This document shows positions 8,886-18,484 of a stretch of DNA of 64,000 bases, piece after piece. The stretch is taken from contig NZ_VOSS01000005.1 of NCBI RefSeq assembly GCF_007997035.1, forward strand, positions 1 to 64,000, given 5' to 3'. The position numbers and the translations under genes were made by a program. This DNA is from Ralstonia sp. TCR112. GTDB taxonomy: Bacteria; Pseudomonadota; Gammaproteobacteria; Burkholderiales; Burkholderiaceae. The notes under the pieces are model-generated. The model was given only the letters and a program-made list of their open reading frames with translations. It did not search any database and had not been told where the DNA came from. Position 1 is the stretch's first letter. The number at the start of each line of letters is the position of its first letter.

Positions 8886-8919
8886 CCGCGCCGCACGCAG
8901 TCAACCACGAAACCGAGCC

Positions 8920-9627
8920 ATGAAAATCGGTCTGATCGACACGCATCTCGCCCGTCAGCAGGCGATCCACTCCGCGCTGCAGCCCACGCGCTTTGAATGT
9001 GTGCCGCTGTTTCTCTCCCGCCAGGTTTTTGAAGCCATCGAGCTGCACGGTATCAATCTGCTGATGGTCGGCGCGCATGCGCACGACATGCCCGGGCTAT
9101 CGCTGGTGCGCACGGTGCGTGAGCGCGCAGGCCCCGGTATGGCGATCGTCTACCTCGCCGACGGCCAGGCCGATACCGAAACCGCAGAGGCGCTCAATCA
9201 CGGCGCAGATCTGTGCTTCCAAGGCGATATCCGTCCGCCAGAATTGCTGGCGCGGCTCGACGCGTTGATACGCCGCTTTGCCGTGAGCCGGGCCGTGCGT
9301 GCGTCGGAGATTCGCCTGGGGCCGTACACGCTCGATCGGCAGAATCGTTCCATTCGCCTGCACGATGCTTTGGTGTCGGTGCATGCGCGTGAGTTTGAGC
9401 TGGCGCTGCTGTTGTTCGCGAATGCGGGGCGCGTACTCTCGCGCGCCGACATCGAGCTCGCGCTATGGGGGCGCGAGCTGAGCCCATATTCACGCACGCT
9501 CGATACGCATGTCTCGCGCTTGCGCAAAAAGCTTCTGCTCGGCACGGAGAACGGCCTGCGCCTGCGCGCCATCTACGGGCAGGGCTTCTGCCTGGAACGC
9601 GTGATGGATGCGGCAGCGACGCACTGA
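8920..9627 (+). CDS. OmpR-family regulator with degenerate receiver domain
   Basis: A 235-residue protein with the same layout as the regulator at 3807, but the receiver has lost its chemistry. The phospho-acceptor position is Gly51 (LLMVGAHAHDM against LLLLDWQLPD), the Thr is Ala (YLADG) and the Lys-Pro is Gly-Asp (CFQGDIRP). The C-terminal winged helix is intact (VHAREFELALLLFANAG ... LDTHVSRLRKKLL ... IYGQGFCLE). It is therefore an atypical regulator that probably works without phosphorylation, perhaps by dimerising or competing with the canonical partner. I chose the ATG of MKIGLIDTH because it begins the receiver fold; longer forms would absorb the small ORF region. A GlsB-type gene follows 26 bp downstream. 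Confidence 0.88.
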   Translation: MKIGLIDTHLARQQAIHSALQPTRFECVPLFLSRQVFEAIELHGINLLMVGAHAHDMPGLSLVRTVRERAGPGMAIVYLADGQADTETAEALNHGADLCFQGDIRPPELLARLDALIRRFAVSRAVRASEIRLGPYTLDRQNRSIRLHDALVSVHAREFELALLLFANAGRVLSRADIELALWGRELSPYSRTLDTHVSRLRKKLLLGTENGLRLRAIYGQGFCLERVMDAAATH

Positions 9628-9653
9628 ACACTCTCGATTTGCGGAGCCACGCC

Positions 9654-9905
9654 ATGCAACTGCTCGGTATCACCATCCCCATCGGTTTTCTGGCGGGGCT
9701 TGTCGCCCGCTGGACAACGCCAGGGCGGGGCGTGGGAGGTTTCCTCCTCACGATCATGGTCGGCATTGCCGGCGCGCTGACGGCCGCATTTCTGGGCCAG
9801 TTGATGCGCTGGTATGAGCCGGGCCAGTCGGCTGGGTTTGTCGGTTCGCTGGCGGGAGCCGTCATCCTGCTGGCCGGCTATCACCTGATGGCACGCGATC
9901 GCTGA
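9654..9905 (+). CDS. GlsB/YeaQ/YmgE-family stress-response membrane protein
   Basis: An 83-residue, very hydrophobic protein with about three transmembrane segments and glycine-rich packing motifs (PIGFLAGLVARW, VGIAGALTAAFLG, GFVGSLAGAVILLAGYH). This is the pattern of the transglycosylase-associated (GlsB/YeaQ) family of small inner-membrane proteins linked to general and envelope stress. It is 26 bp behind the degenerate regulator, so it is probably in the same transcript and may be an output or accessory of the signalling module. A strong terminator follows directly. The molecular function of the family is not established. Confidence 0.85.
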   Translation: MQLLGITIPIGFLAGLVARWTTPGRGVGGFLLTIMVGIAGALTAAFLGQLMRWYEPGQSAGFVGSLAGAVILLAGYHLMARDR

Positions 9906-9923
9906 ATACCGTCGTTTCAAAGC

Positions 9924-9957
9924 AAAAAAGCCCCGCGAGTCGGGGCTCTTTTGTTTT
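9924..9957 (+). terminator. Intrinsic terminator of the signalling module
   Basis: A 7-bp GC stem AGCCCCG / CGGGGCT with a 5-nt loop, preceded by A6 and followed by CTTTTGTTTT, 24 bp after the glsB-type stop. It closes the regulator-glsB transcript and may also act on the opposite strand. Confidence 0.8.
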
Positions 9958-10211
9958 GGAGCGGAAGGGCGCGATCAGCGATCGCTGCCAAAAGAAACGC
10001 CCTGATACTCGGGACAGCAGCATCAGGGCCAAGAAGGCCGCGGCTCTCTCTTCCGCGACCGGAGCGCACCCACGAGGGGTCGGTGCAAGCTCAGGTTACG
10101 TGGCCGAGAGCGAGGGAATGCAAATGTTTATCAACAGCGCCCCGGCGGCGAATGGGACGATCCAAGGTACAGTGGTGGGACGTCGTACAACTGTGCCGTG
10201 GAGCGAATGAC
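9958..10211. other. Intergenic region between signalling module and sugar-acid regulator
   Basis: No gene is convincing in this roughly 255-bp stretch between the terminator and the end of the GntR gene. A 30-residue frame at 10118-10210 has GAGGG before its ATG but no other support. No clear terminator for the minus-strand regulator gene is visible. Confidence 0.5.
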
Positions 10212-10967
10212 TCAGCCCACCTGTGCCGGGGTTTGCGCGCTGGCTGCTTCATGCGCACGACGCAGGCGTTCGCGGCTGTTGGACAGGTGCATGCGCATCG
10301 CGGCCCGCGCGGCTTCAGGGTCTTTGCGGGCGATGGCTTCAAAGACGCTGTGGTGCTCGCGGTTGACCGTGGCACGCAACTCCGGAGCGTTCAGGTAACC
10401 GACCTGCGCCAACCCCATCCGCGTGCGAGGGATCAGCGTCTTGCCGAGCTGGGCGAGGGCGCCGACGAAGTGCTCATTGCCGGTCGCACGCGCGATGCTG
10501 AGGTGAAATTGCAGGTCGGAGGTGGCACTGTCGTTGCCGTCCGCCTGGTCCTGCTCGATGGCTTCAAGAGCCATGCGCAGGGCGTCGATCTCGGCCGGAG
10601 AAATGCGCTGTGCGGCCAGCCCCGCGCACTCCGTTTCAATGGCGACGCGCAATTCCAGCATGCTGAGGATGTCGTGCATCGTTGAGGCATCGCCCAGCGG
10701 GATGCTGTTGTCTGCGCGCGGCGGCAGGACAAAGCTGCCGATGCCGTGGCGCGTTTCGATCATCCCCTTGGCTTGCAGGCGCGAGATGGCTTCGCGTACC
10801 ACCGTGCGGCTTACGCCCAGCGCTTCCATCAACGCGGATTCCGTCGGCAGCTTGTCGCCGATGCGCAGCGATTCGTTGGCGATGCGCCCTTTGATGTGGT
10901 CCACCACCACGTCCGCCAGGCTTTGGGTGCGGCGCACGTGCGTTGCGGGCGAACTGGCAATGGGCAT
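10212..10967 (-). CDS. GntR/FadR-subfamily transcriptional regulator of the sugar-acid locus
   Basis: A 251-residue regulator. The N-terminal winged helix-turn-helix (about residues 15-80) includes [32 protein letters not shown], typical of GntR; the C-terminal all-helical FCD ligand-binding domain contains the metal or ligand-contact pattern [14 protein letters not shown] and [10 protein letters not shown]. It is divergent from glucarate dehydratase with about 100 bp between starts, and that gap holds a FadR-type operator match. It is therefore probably the local repressor, relieved by a sugar acid or catabolite. The ATG of [10 protein letters not shown] was chosen; upstream in-frame sequence has no coding character. 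Confidence 0.9.
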   Translation of the reverse strand: MPIASSPATHVRRTQSLADVVVDHIKGRIANESLRIGDKLPTESALMEALGVSRTVVREAISRLQAKGMIETRHGIGSFVLPPRADNSIPLGDASTMHDILSMLELRVAIETECAGLAAQRISPAEIDALRMALEAIEQDQADGNDSATSDLQFHLSIARATGNEHFVGALAQLGKTLIPRTRMGLAQVGYLNAPELRATVNREHHSVFEAIARKDPEAARAAMRMHLSNSRERLRRAHEAASAQTPAQVG

Positions 10968-11040
10968 GCGGTCTCCGAGGGGGTGCGGGTTTACCAGGGG
11001 TGGTTCGGTAGGAATGTGTCCATTATAGTCGCCTTCCATG

Positions 11041-11051
11041 TTGTACGACGA
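11041..11051 (+). promoter_or_regulatory. Candidate FadR/GntR operator
   Basis: TTGTACGACGA fits TNGTNNNACNA, the consensus recognised by FadR-subfamily regulators, at every fixed position. It lies between the divergent regulator and gudD, about 22-32 bp upstream of the gudD start chosen, where binding would block transcription or initiation. The match is seen; binding is inferred. Confidence 0.45.
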
Positions 11052-11072
11052 CTGATGACATACGTGATGACA

Positions 11073-12425
11073 ATGAATCACCAAGCCACCGAGACTCCCG
11101 TTCACACACCGCGCGTGACCCGCCTCCAGGTCATTCCCGTGGCGGGCCGCGACAGCATGTTGCTGAATCTCAGCGGCGCACACGGCCCGTTCTTCACCCG
11201 CAATATCGTCCTCCTGGAGGACTCGGAAGGGCATACCGGCGTGGGCGAAGTGCCGGGCGGCGAATCCATCCGCAAGACCATCGAAGACGCGACGCCGCTG
11301 GTTGTCGGACAACCGATCGGTGCGTACAACAACGTGCTCAACAGCGTGCGACGCCAATTTGCCGATCGCGACGCGGGCGGCCGTGGGTTGCAGACCTTTG
11401 ACCTGCGCACCACCGTGCATGCGGTGACGGCGCTGGAAAGCGCGCTGCTCGACTTGCTCGGCCAGCATCTCGGCGTGCCCGTGGCGGCGCTGCTGGGGCA
11501 GGGGCAACAGCGCGCCAAGGTGCCCGTGCTCGGCTACCTGTTCTTCGTGGGCGATCGCACACGCACCGACCTGGACTACGCCGACGGCAGCGACGCCACC
11601 GACGACTGGACCCGAGTGCGCCACGAAGAAGCGCTCACGCCGGAGGCGGTCGTGCGCCTCGCCCAGGCGGCCCATGCGCGCTACGGCTTCAAGGATTTCA
11701 AGCTCAAGGGCGGCGTGCTGAGTGGCGATGACGAAATGGTCGTCACGACGGCACTGGCCGAAGCGTTTCCCGAGGCGCGCGTCACGCTGGACCCGAACGG
11801 CGCGTGGTCGCTGGCGGAGGCCATTCGCCTGTGCCGCGACAAGCACGACGTGCTGGCCTACGCCGAAGACCCGTGCGGCGCAGAGGGCGGTTACTCGGGC
11901 CGCGAGGTGATGGCCGAATTCCGCCGTGCCACGGGCCTGCCCACGGCCACCAACATGATCGCCACGGACTGGCGCCAGATGGGTCACGCCATTCAGCTGC
12001 ACTCGGTCGACATTCCGCTGGCCGATCCGCATTTCTGGACGATGCAGGGCTCGGTGCGTGTGGCGCAGATGTGCGACGACTGGGGCCTGACCTGGGGTTC
12101 GCACTCCAACAATCACTTCGATATTTCGCTGGCGATGTTCACGCACGTGGCCGCGGCCGCGCCGGGCAACATCACCGCCATCGACACGCACTGGATCTGG
12201 CAAGACGGACAGCGCCTGACGCGCGAGCCGTTCCAGATCGTCGGCGGCGAGATTGCCGTTCCGACCGCCCCGGGCCTGGGCGTCACGGTCGACATGGAGC
12301 AACTGGAGAAGGCCCACGCCCTGTACAAGCAGCACGGCCTGGGCGCACGCGACGACGCGATCGCCATGCGCCAACTGATTCCCAACTGGCAGTTCGACAA
12401 CAAGCGCCCCTGCATGGTGCGTTGA
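11073..12425 (+). CDS. gudD: Glucarate dehydratase
   Basis: A 450-residue enolase-superfamily enzyme that dehydrates D-glucarate (and usually L-idarate) to 5-keto-4-deoxy-D-glucarate. The sequence follows Escherichia coli GudD along its whole length: [20 protein letters not shown] near the N-terminus, the catalytic lysines in FKLKGG, metal-ligand region [16 protein letters not shown], and the histidine base in GSHSNNHFD, ending NKRPCMVR. Three in-frame ATGs lie close together (11055, 11067, 11073); the last gives the length nearest to the family. An ExuT-like transporter follows 95 bp downstream. It is probably induced through the adjacent GntR regulator. Confidence 0.95.
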   Translation: MNHQATETPVHTPRVTRLQVIPVAGRDSMLLNLSGAHGPFFTRNIVLLEDSEGHTGVGEVPGGESIRKTIEDATPLVVGQPIGAYNNVLNSVRRQFADRDAGGRGLQTFDLRTTVHAVTALESALLDLLGQHLGVPVAALLGQGQQRAKVPVLGYLFFVGDRTRTDLDYADGSDATDDWTRVRHEEALTPEAVVRLAQAAHARYGFKDFKLKGGVLSGDDEMVVTTALAEAFPEARVTLDPNGAWSLAEAIRLCRDKHDVLAYAEDPCGAEGGYSGREVMAEFRRATGLPTATNMIATDWRQMGHAIQLHSVDIPLADPHFWTMQGSVRVAQMCDDWGLTWGSHSNNHFDISLAMFTHVAAAAPGNITAIDTHWIWQDGQRLTREPFQIVGGEIAVPTAPGLGVTVDMEQLEKAHALYKQHGLGARDDAIAMRQLIPNWQFDNKRPCMVR

Positions 12426-12519
12426 CCGCTGACCGCTACGGCGGAACCCGAGGCGGCGCACGTCGTGGCACGCCGCCTCGTAGATCGGTAACCAATAAAA
12501 AAATATCGGAGACAACACC

Positions 12520-13812
12520 GTGAAGACCATCAAGGGCTTGCGCTGGTGGATCATCGTGCTGGTGTGCCTGGGCACGATCGTCAACTATCTGGCGCGTAAC
12601 TCGCTGGGTGTGCTGGCGCCCACCCTCAAGAACGAGCTGGGGATGAGCACCCAGCAATATTCCTACGTGGTGGCGGCCTTCCAGGTCGGCTACACGATCA
12701 TGCAGCCGGTCTGCGGCTTTATCGTGGATCTGGTCGGCTTGCGGATCGGCTTTGCGCTGTTTGGTGTGTTGTGGTCGTTTGCCGGCGTGCTGCACGCGGG
12801 CGCCACCGGCTGGCTGTCGCTGGCGGGGTTTCGCGCCTTGATGGGGCTGACGGAAGCCGCTGCCATTCCGTCCGGCATGAAGGCCGTGGCTGAATGGTTC
12901 CCGGACAAGGAAAAATCCGTCGCCGTCGGCTGGTTCAATTCGGGCACTTCGCTGGGTGCGATGTTGGCGCCGCCGCTGGTGGTCTTCCTGCATCTGCGTT
13001 ACGGCTGGCAGTCGGCGTTTGTGGTGACCGGCGCCATCGGCTTCCTGTGGGCCGCGCTGTGGTTCGCGTTTTACCGTTCGCCGAAAGACCACGCCGCGCT
13101 GTCCGACGCCGAGCGCGAAAAGATCATCGGCGGACAGCTCCGCCCGGTGAGCGCCGAGCGCGGCAAGCGCCCGGTCAAGGATGTCGTGACGTCCCGCCGT
13201 TTCTGGGCGATTGCGCTGGCGCGCTTCTTCGCCGAGCCGGCCTGGCAGACGTTCAGCTTCTGGATTCCGCTGTACTTCGTGAACGAACGCCATCTCGATC
13301 TGAAAGCGATCGCCATGTTCGCGTGGCTGCCGTTCCTGGCGGCGGACCTGGGCGGCCTGGTGGGTGGTTACCTGTCGCCGTTCCTGATCAAGCGTTTCCG
13401 CATTCCGCTGGTGTGGTCGCGTGTGTGCGGCGTCGTGCTGGGTGCGTTCATGATGATCGGTCCGGCGTGCGTCGGGCTCGTGGCGTCTCCCTACACGGCG
13501 ATTGCGTTGTTCTGCGTGGGCGGCTTTGCGCACCAGATGATCTCCGGCCTCGTCAACACGCTGTCTGCGGATGTATTCGATCCGGAAGAGGTCGGTACCG
13601 CCAGCGGCTTTGCCGGCATGGCGGCGTGGATCGGCGGCCTGGGCTTCTCGCTGTTGGTGGGCGCGCTGGCTGACAAGGTCGGTTATGGTCCGCTGTTCGG
13701 CCTGCTCGGCGCATTCGATCTGATTGGCGCGGCGTTGCTGATTGTGCTGATTCGCGGCCAGTCGCATGAAGAACGTGCCGCCCGCGAAATGAAACTCTCT
13801 GCTTCAAATTAG
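12520..13812 (+). CDS. MFS hexuronate/aldarate transporter, ExuT-like
   Basis: A 430-residue MFS symporter of the anion:cation symporter family with 12 predicted helices. The N-terminus (IKGLRWWIIVLVCLGTIVNYLARN, split by the first helix) and STQQYSYVVAAFQ closely resemble E. coli ExuT, the D-galacturonate/glucuronate transporter, and GWFNSGTSLGAMLAPPLVV is typical of the family. The start is a GTG preceded by CGGAGAC. It sits between gudD and the GH31 gene, so it probably imports hexuronate or aldarate anions for this locus. D-glucarate or galactarate import (GudP type) is the alternative, and sequence alone does not decide. Confidence 0.88.
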   Translation: MKTIKGLRWWIIVLVCLGTIVNYLARNSLGVLAPTLKNELGMSTQQYSYVVAAFQVGYTIMQPVCGFIVDLVGLRIGFALFGVLWSFAGVLHAGATGWLSLAGFRALMGLTEAAAIPSGMKAVAEWFPDKEKSVAVGWFNSGTSLGAMLAPPLVVFLHLRYGWQSAFVVTGAIGFLWAALWFAFYRSPKDHAALSDAEREKIIGGQLRPVSAERGKRPVKDVVTSRRFWAIALARFFAEPAWQTFSFWIPLYFVNERHLDLKAIAMFAWLPFLAADLGGLVGGYLSPFLIKRFRIPLVWSRVCGVVLGAFMMIGPACVGLVASPYTAIALFCVGGFAHQMISGLVNTLSADVFDPEEVGTASGFAGMAAWIGGLGFSLLVGALADKVGYGPLFGLLGAFDLIGAALLIVLIRGQSHEERAAREMKLSASN

Positions 13813-13822
13813 GTTGAAACCG

Positions 13823-16233
13823 ATGTCGATGTTGAACCCCCCCCGATTCGAAGTGCAGGCGCATGAAGGCAGCCGGCTGCGGCTGGCCAGCAGCGCCGGC
13901 GCCGCGATTGAACTCTTCGTGCTGGAAGAAGACATCATCCGCGTGCTCGTGCTGCCGCAGGGCGACCTTCGCGGCCCGGCCACGTGGTCGATCGCCCCCG
14001 GCAGCGACGACACGCCGCTCGAAGGGCGTGACCGCCGCGACCTGAGCGGCTTCTCGTTGCCTGCGTTTGCGTTGCACACCGATGCCGACACGCTGCGCGT
14101 GGAAACCAGCAAGATTCGCCTGAGCGTCGCCCTGGCAGGTGGCTTCTGCACATGGCAGATCCGCGGCGCGGGCGGGTGGCAGACCGTGCTGAACGATCGC
14201 CCCACGCAGGCCTACAACTTCGGCTATTGGGACGAGCAGGTCTACCACTACGTGCGCCGCGAACCGGGCGAGATGTACTTCGGCCTGGGCGAGCGCGCCG
14301 GCGACATGAACCGTGCGCACCAGCGTTATGAGATGCGCAACATCGACGCGATGGGCTACAGCGCGCGCACGACCGATCCGCTGTACAAGCACATCCCGTT
14401 CTACGTGACGTGGCAACCGGAAAACCGCACCGGCTTCGGGCTGTTCTACGACACGCTGTCCGATTGCAGCTTCGACATGGGCCGCGAGCTGGATAACTAC
14501 CACGGCCTCTACCGCTACTTTGTCGCGCCGCACGGCGATCTCGACTACTACTTCATCGCCTCGCCCGACACGCCGCTCGACGCCACGCGCCGCTTTACGT
14601 GGATGACCGGCCGCCCCGCGTGGATGCCGAAATGGGGCCTCGGTTATTCCGGCTCGACCATGACGTACACCGACGCGCCCAACGCGCAGGAACAGATGGC
14701 CGAGTTCATCAAGGGATGCCGTGAGCACGACATCCTGTGCGATTCGTTCCATCTGTCGTCGGGCTATACGTCGATTGGGCCGAAGCGCTACGTCTTCAAC
14801 TGGAACACCGACAAATTCCCGGATGCGCGCGGCTTCGTCCAGAGCTATCTGGACGCGGGCATTCGCCTGTGCCCGAACATCAAGCCGTGCCTGCTGCGCG
14901 ATCACCCGAAGTTTGAAGAAGCGAGAGAAGCTGGCCTGCTGATTTGCGACGCAAACGGCGAGCCGGCCTGGGTGCAATTCTGGGATGAGGTCGGCGCGTA
15001 TCTCGACTTCACCAACCCGAAAACGCTCGACTGGTGGAAGGCCAATGTCAAGAGCGCGCTGCTCGAATACGGCATGGCGTCGACCTGGAACGACAACAAC
15101 GAGTTCGAAGTCTGGACGCCCGACGCTTTCGCTCACGGGTTCGGCAAGAAAGCGCCCATCCGCGAAGCCAAGGTGCTGCACACCATGCTGATGATGCGCG
15201 CCTCGCGCGAAGCGCAGCTCGAATTTGCACCGCAGCGTCGGCCGTTCCTGGTGTCGCGCTCGGGCGGTGTCGGCATGCAGCGCTATGTGCAGACATGGTC
15301 CGGCGACAACTACACCTCATGGGAAACGCTGCGCTACAACCTGAAGATGGGCTTGGGGTTGGCGCTCTCCGGCGTCTCGAACATCGGGCACGACATCGGC
15401 GGGTTTGCCGGCCCGGCGCCGTCTCCTGAACTGCTGGTGCGCTGGGTGGCCTTTGGCGTGTTCCTGCCACGCTTCTCCATCCACTCGTGGAACGACGACA
15501 AGACCGTCAACGAGCCGTGGATGTATCCGCAGGTCACCTCACAGATTGCCTCGCTGATCAAGCTCCGCTATCGGCTGATTCCGTATCTGTACGAACTGCT
15601 GTGGCAGTCCACGCAGGCCTACGAGCCGGTGCTGCGCCCCACGTTTGCCGAGTTCCCGCACGACCGCCGGTGCTACGCCGAGTGCGACGACATGATGATC
15701 GGCTCGTCGCTGCTGGTGGCGCCGACGGTGGACGAAGGGCAGACCGAGCGCACCGTCTATCTGCCGGCCGCGCGCGATGGGTCTCGTACTGGAGCGGCGA
15801 GGCGTTCGAAGGCGGACAGACCGTCACGCTGCCTTCGCCGTGGGACCAACCCGTCATGCTGATTCGCGAAGGCGGCGTGATCGCGCTGAACGTGGCGGAG
15901 CAGCATTTCGACCAGCGCGCCGATCAACGCGGCTTCCTTGTCGTGCCCGTGCGGGGCGTTGGGGAGGCCGCTGGAGGCAGTGTTGAAGACGATGGCGAAA
16001 CCGAAGCGTGGCGCAACGGCGAGCAGGGCCGCTGGAGCGTGCGTGCGGTGTCGGATGCGCAAGCCATCACGCTGCACGTATCGCGCGAAGGCAAGATGCC
16101 GACGCTGGACGACACGGTGGAGATTTACCTGCCCGCCGGCGATGCGCGGCCGGTGCAGACGCCGCATGCCCGCGTGCTCGAAACCGTTGTCGTGGGTGGC
16201 TGGCGCCGCCTGACGTTGCAATTGCCGGCCTAG
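13823..16233 (+). pseudogene. GH31 family glycoside hydrolase, frameshifted
   Basis: The reconstructed protein is about 803 residues with no signal peptide, so it is cytoplasmic. It has an N-terminal galactose-mutarotase-like beta domain, then the GH31 barrel with WMPKWGLGYSGS, nucleophile Asp in TWNDNNEFEVW, acid/base Asp in WSGDNYTSWE and GHDIGGF. The frame breaks at about 15764-15775 (GGCCGCGCGCG) and resumes in the -1 frame at RWVSYWSGEAFEGG with the C-terminal beta domains. Adding one G restores LPAGARWVSYW, so a sequencing error is likely. I took ATG 13823, 9 bp after AGG. Its place in a uronate/aldarate operon suggests an alpha-glycosidase releasing uronate or its glycosyl partner; the substrate is not known. 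Confidence 0.85.
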
Positions 16234-16326
16234 TGCCGCATTCTCGCTGCGCATTACGATCGGGTCCGCAGAGACACGGTGATGCGCAGTGTTCCCTTGG
16301 TGCAGGAGATTTCCGAGATAACAACG

Positions 16327-17535
16327 ATGAAAACCACACGAGCCAAACGTTCCCTTTCGATCCGCCCGGTCTACGCCTCGGCAGCGCTGCTCTGCGCGGG
16401 CGTGTCGATGCATGCCGCAGCGCAAACGTCAGTCACGCTGTATGGCGTGGTCGATAACGCCTTTGCGTATTCGAGCAACCAGGGCGGGCATTCCAACGTC
16501 TACATCAATTCGGGCGCCTTGCTGGCCAGCAAGTTCGGCCTGTACGGCACGGAAGATCTGGGCGGTGGCAACACGGCGCTGTTCCGGCTGGAGAGCGGCT
16601 TCAACGCCGACACGGGGCAACAAGCCCAAGCCGGGGTCATCTTCAACCGTCAGGCCTACGTCGGCCTGAGCAACACGAACTATGGCCAGGTCACGCTGGG
16701 TCGTGCGTACACGCCGTACTTCCAGTACGTCGCATCGCTGGGGCCGACCAACGTGCTGACGGGTGCCACCGGCGCACACCCGGGCGACGTGGACGCGTTG
16801 GACACCACGCTGCGCTTCAACAATTCCATCACCTACAGCACGCCGGTGTGGGGCGGTCTGCAGGCTGGCGTGCAATACGGCTTTGGCGAGCAAGCCGGCA
16901 GCGTTTCGAACGGCAGCAGCGTGAGCACCGCGCTGCGCTATGACTACCAGGCCTTCTCGTGGGGCGTCGGCTATACGCGCCTGAAGAACGTGTCGAGCGG
17001 CACGACGGCCGGCAACTTCAGCAACGTCGGGACGTTCGCCAACAACTCGCCGGTCAACGCCGGCTATGCCACGGCCGACTCTGCTCAGCTCATTGCCACG
17101 GCCGCGCGCTACACGTTCGGCAAGCTGATGGTCGGCCTGAACTATTCGAATGTTCAGTACAAGCCGGGCGCGCTGTCGCTGTTCACGCAATCGGCCACGT
17201 TCAATACGGTGGGCGCGATTGCCACCTACGATCTGACGCCGGCATTGCGGCTCGCGTTCGGCTACAGCTATACGGCCGAGAAGGCGCGCAACGGCATCAG
17301 CTCGCCGGCCAAGTACAACCAGTTCTCGATGGAGCAGCTGTATTCGCTGTCCAAGCGCACCGCGTTCTATGCGATCCAGGCGTATCAGCGCGCCAATGGC
17401 CAGACGCTGCGCGCTTCAGGGACGAGCACCTCCATCGTGGATGCGGTGGCGTCGGTGGGCGACTCGCAGAACGGTACGCCGTCGAATGGACGCAGCCAGT
17501 TTGTGGGCATGGTCGGCATTCGGCATTCGTTCTGA
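16327..17535 (+). CDS. Gram-negative porin, OmpC/Omp32-like
   Basis: A 402-residue outer-membrane porin of the betaproteobacterial type. A signal peptide ends at SMHAAAQ, followed by the diagnostic SVTLYGVVDNAFAYSS first strand, a KFGLYGTEDLGGGNTALFRLE segment split by the loop, the QAYVGLSNTNYGQVTLGR strand and a C-terminal Phe (GIRHSF) as needed for BAM recognition. It lies 94 bp behind the GH31 gene, and its stop overlaps the aldose epimerase start (TGATG), so it is probably the outer-membrane entry route for the substrate of the locus. Confidence 0.94.
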   Translation: MKTTRAKRSLSIRPVYASAALLCAGVSMHAAAQTSVTLYGVVDNAFAYSSNQGGHSNVYINSGALLASKFGLYGTEDLGGGNTALFRLESGFNADTGQQAQAGVIFNRQAYVGLSNTNYGQVTLGRAYTPYFQYVASLGPTNVLTGATGAHPGDVDALDTTLRFNNSITYSTPVWGGLQAGVQYGFGEQAGSVSNGSSVSTALRYDYQAFSWGVGYTRLKNVSSGTTAGNFSNVGTFANNSPVNAGYATADSAQLIATAARYTFGKLMVGLNYSNVQYKPGALSLFTQSATFNTVGAIATYDLTPALRLAFGYSYTAEKARNGISSPAKYNQFSMEQLYSLSKRTAFYAIQAYQRANGQTLRASGTSTSIVDAVASVGDSQNGTPSNGRSQFVGMVGIRHSF

Positions 17536-18470
17536 TGCATAACCAGACCTGGCTTGCGCCCGGGCCAGTGCACACGCTGCAGGCCGGCGCGTTGACGATG
17601 ATCGTCGCGCCGGCAGCCGGTGGCCGCATTGCTTCGCTGGCGTCGGCCGGCGAAGGCGGCCAGCGTGTCGACTGGCTGGCGCCGATGTCGGCGGAGTCCC
17701 TGCGCGACGGTTTCGACGGGCTGGCATGGCCCAAGGCCGGTTGCTATCCGCTGCTGCCGTTCTCCAACCGCATCCGCGATGGGCGCTTTGAATGGGGCGG
17801 CCGCGCGATCCGTCTCGCGCCGCATCCCGGCCAGGCACATGCCATGCACGGACTGGCGCATGCGCGTGCCTGGACGGTCGAGCAGGTGACAGCGTCGTCG
17901 ATCGAACTCGGCTTGCGCTATGTGCCAGAGGCAGACAACTGGCCCTGGCCGTTCACCGCCACGCAAACGCTGGTGCTGACTGAATCCGGGCTGGATGCCG
18001 TCATGACGCTGCGCAACGATGGCGACAGCAGCATGCCGGCCGGCGGCGGCTTCCATCCATATTTCGCACGCGCGGCCGATACGCGCTTGCAGTTCGATGC
18101 TGCGACGACGTGGCCGACCGATGCGGGCGAGGTCGCCGTCCGCCGCGAGCCGGTCACGGCGCGGGAAGATTTCCACCAGGCGCGCGCGTTGCCCGATGCG
18201 GCGCTCAGCGTCTACTACAGCGAATGGCAGCGACGCGCCGTGGTGTCCCGCGCGGGCGGCGTGCTCACGCTGAGCGCCGATGATCCGCTCGACCACTTCA
18301 TCCTCCACGCGCCGCACGGGCAGCCGTATTTCTGCCTGGAGCCCATTTCACACGTGGCCGATGCGATCAATCTGGCGGCGCGGGGGTGGAAAGGCACCGG
18401 CCTGCGCGCTCTGGCACCCGGCGAGACGTTGCACATGCGCATGCAAGTGCGCATCGAAACAACGGCCTGA
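17535..18470 (+). CDS. Aldose 1-epimerase (mutarotase) family protein
   Basis: A 311-residue galactose mutarotase-like protein that would interconvert alpha and beta anomers of a sugar. Family features seen are FSNRIRDGRFEWGG, the first catalytic-type His in HAMHGLAHARAW, GGGFHPYF and a late Glu in YFCLEPISHV. The ATG overlaps the porin stop by one base, so the genes are translationally linked. In this locus it probably speeds ring-form exchange of the uronate or sugar released by the GH31 enzyme. It converges on the LysR gene with 14 bp between stops. Confidence 0.88.
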   Translation: MHNQTWLAPGPVHTLQAGALTMIVAPAAGGRIASLASAGEGGQRVDWLAPMSAESLRDGFDGLAWPKAGCYPLLPFSNRIRDGRFEWGGRAIRLAPHPGQAHAMHGLAHARAWTVEQVTASSIELGLRYVPEADNWPWPFTATQTLVLTESGLDAVMTLRNDGDSSMPAGGGFHPYFARAADTRLQFDAATTWPTDAGEVAVRREPVTAREDFHQARALPDAALSVYYSEWQRRAVVSRAGGVLTLSADDPLDHFILHAPHGQPYFCLEPISHVADAINLAARGWKGTGLRALAPGETLHMRMQVRIETTA

Positions 18471-18484
18471 AATGCCTCGGCGCG

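Noticed and set aside
10118-10210. A 30-residue frame with GAGGG before its ATG
   Set aside because: Very short, no recognisable feature and in a region without other coding signs; kept only as a remark for that stretch.
10968-12584. A very long open frame on the minus strand opposite gudD, in frame with the FadR-type regulator
   Set aside because: The plus strand encodes a full-length, conserved glucarate dehydratase. The minus frame is Arg/His-rich and lacks any domain, a common artefact of GC-rich codon use.
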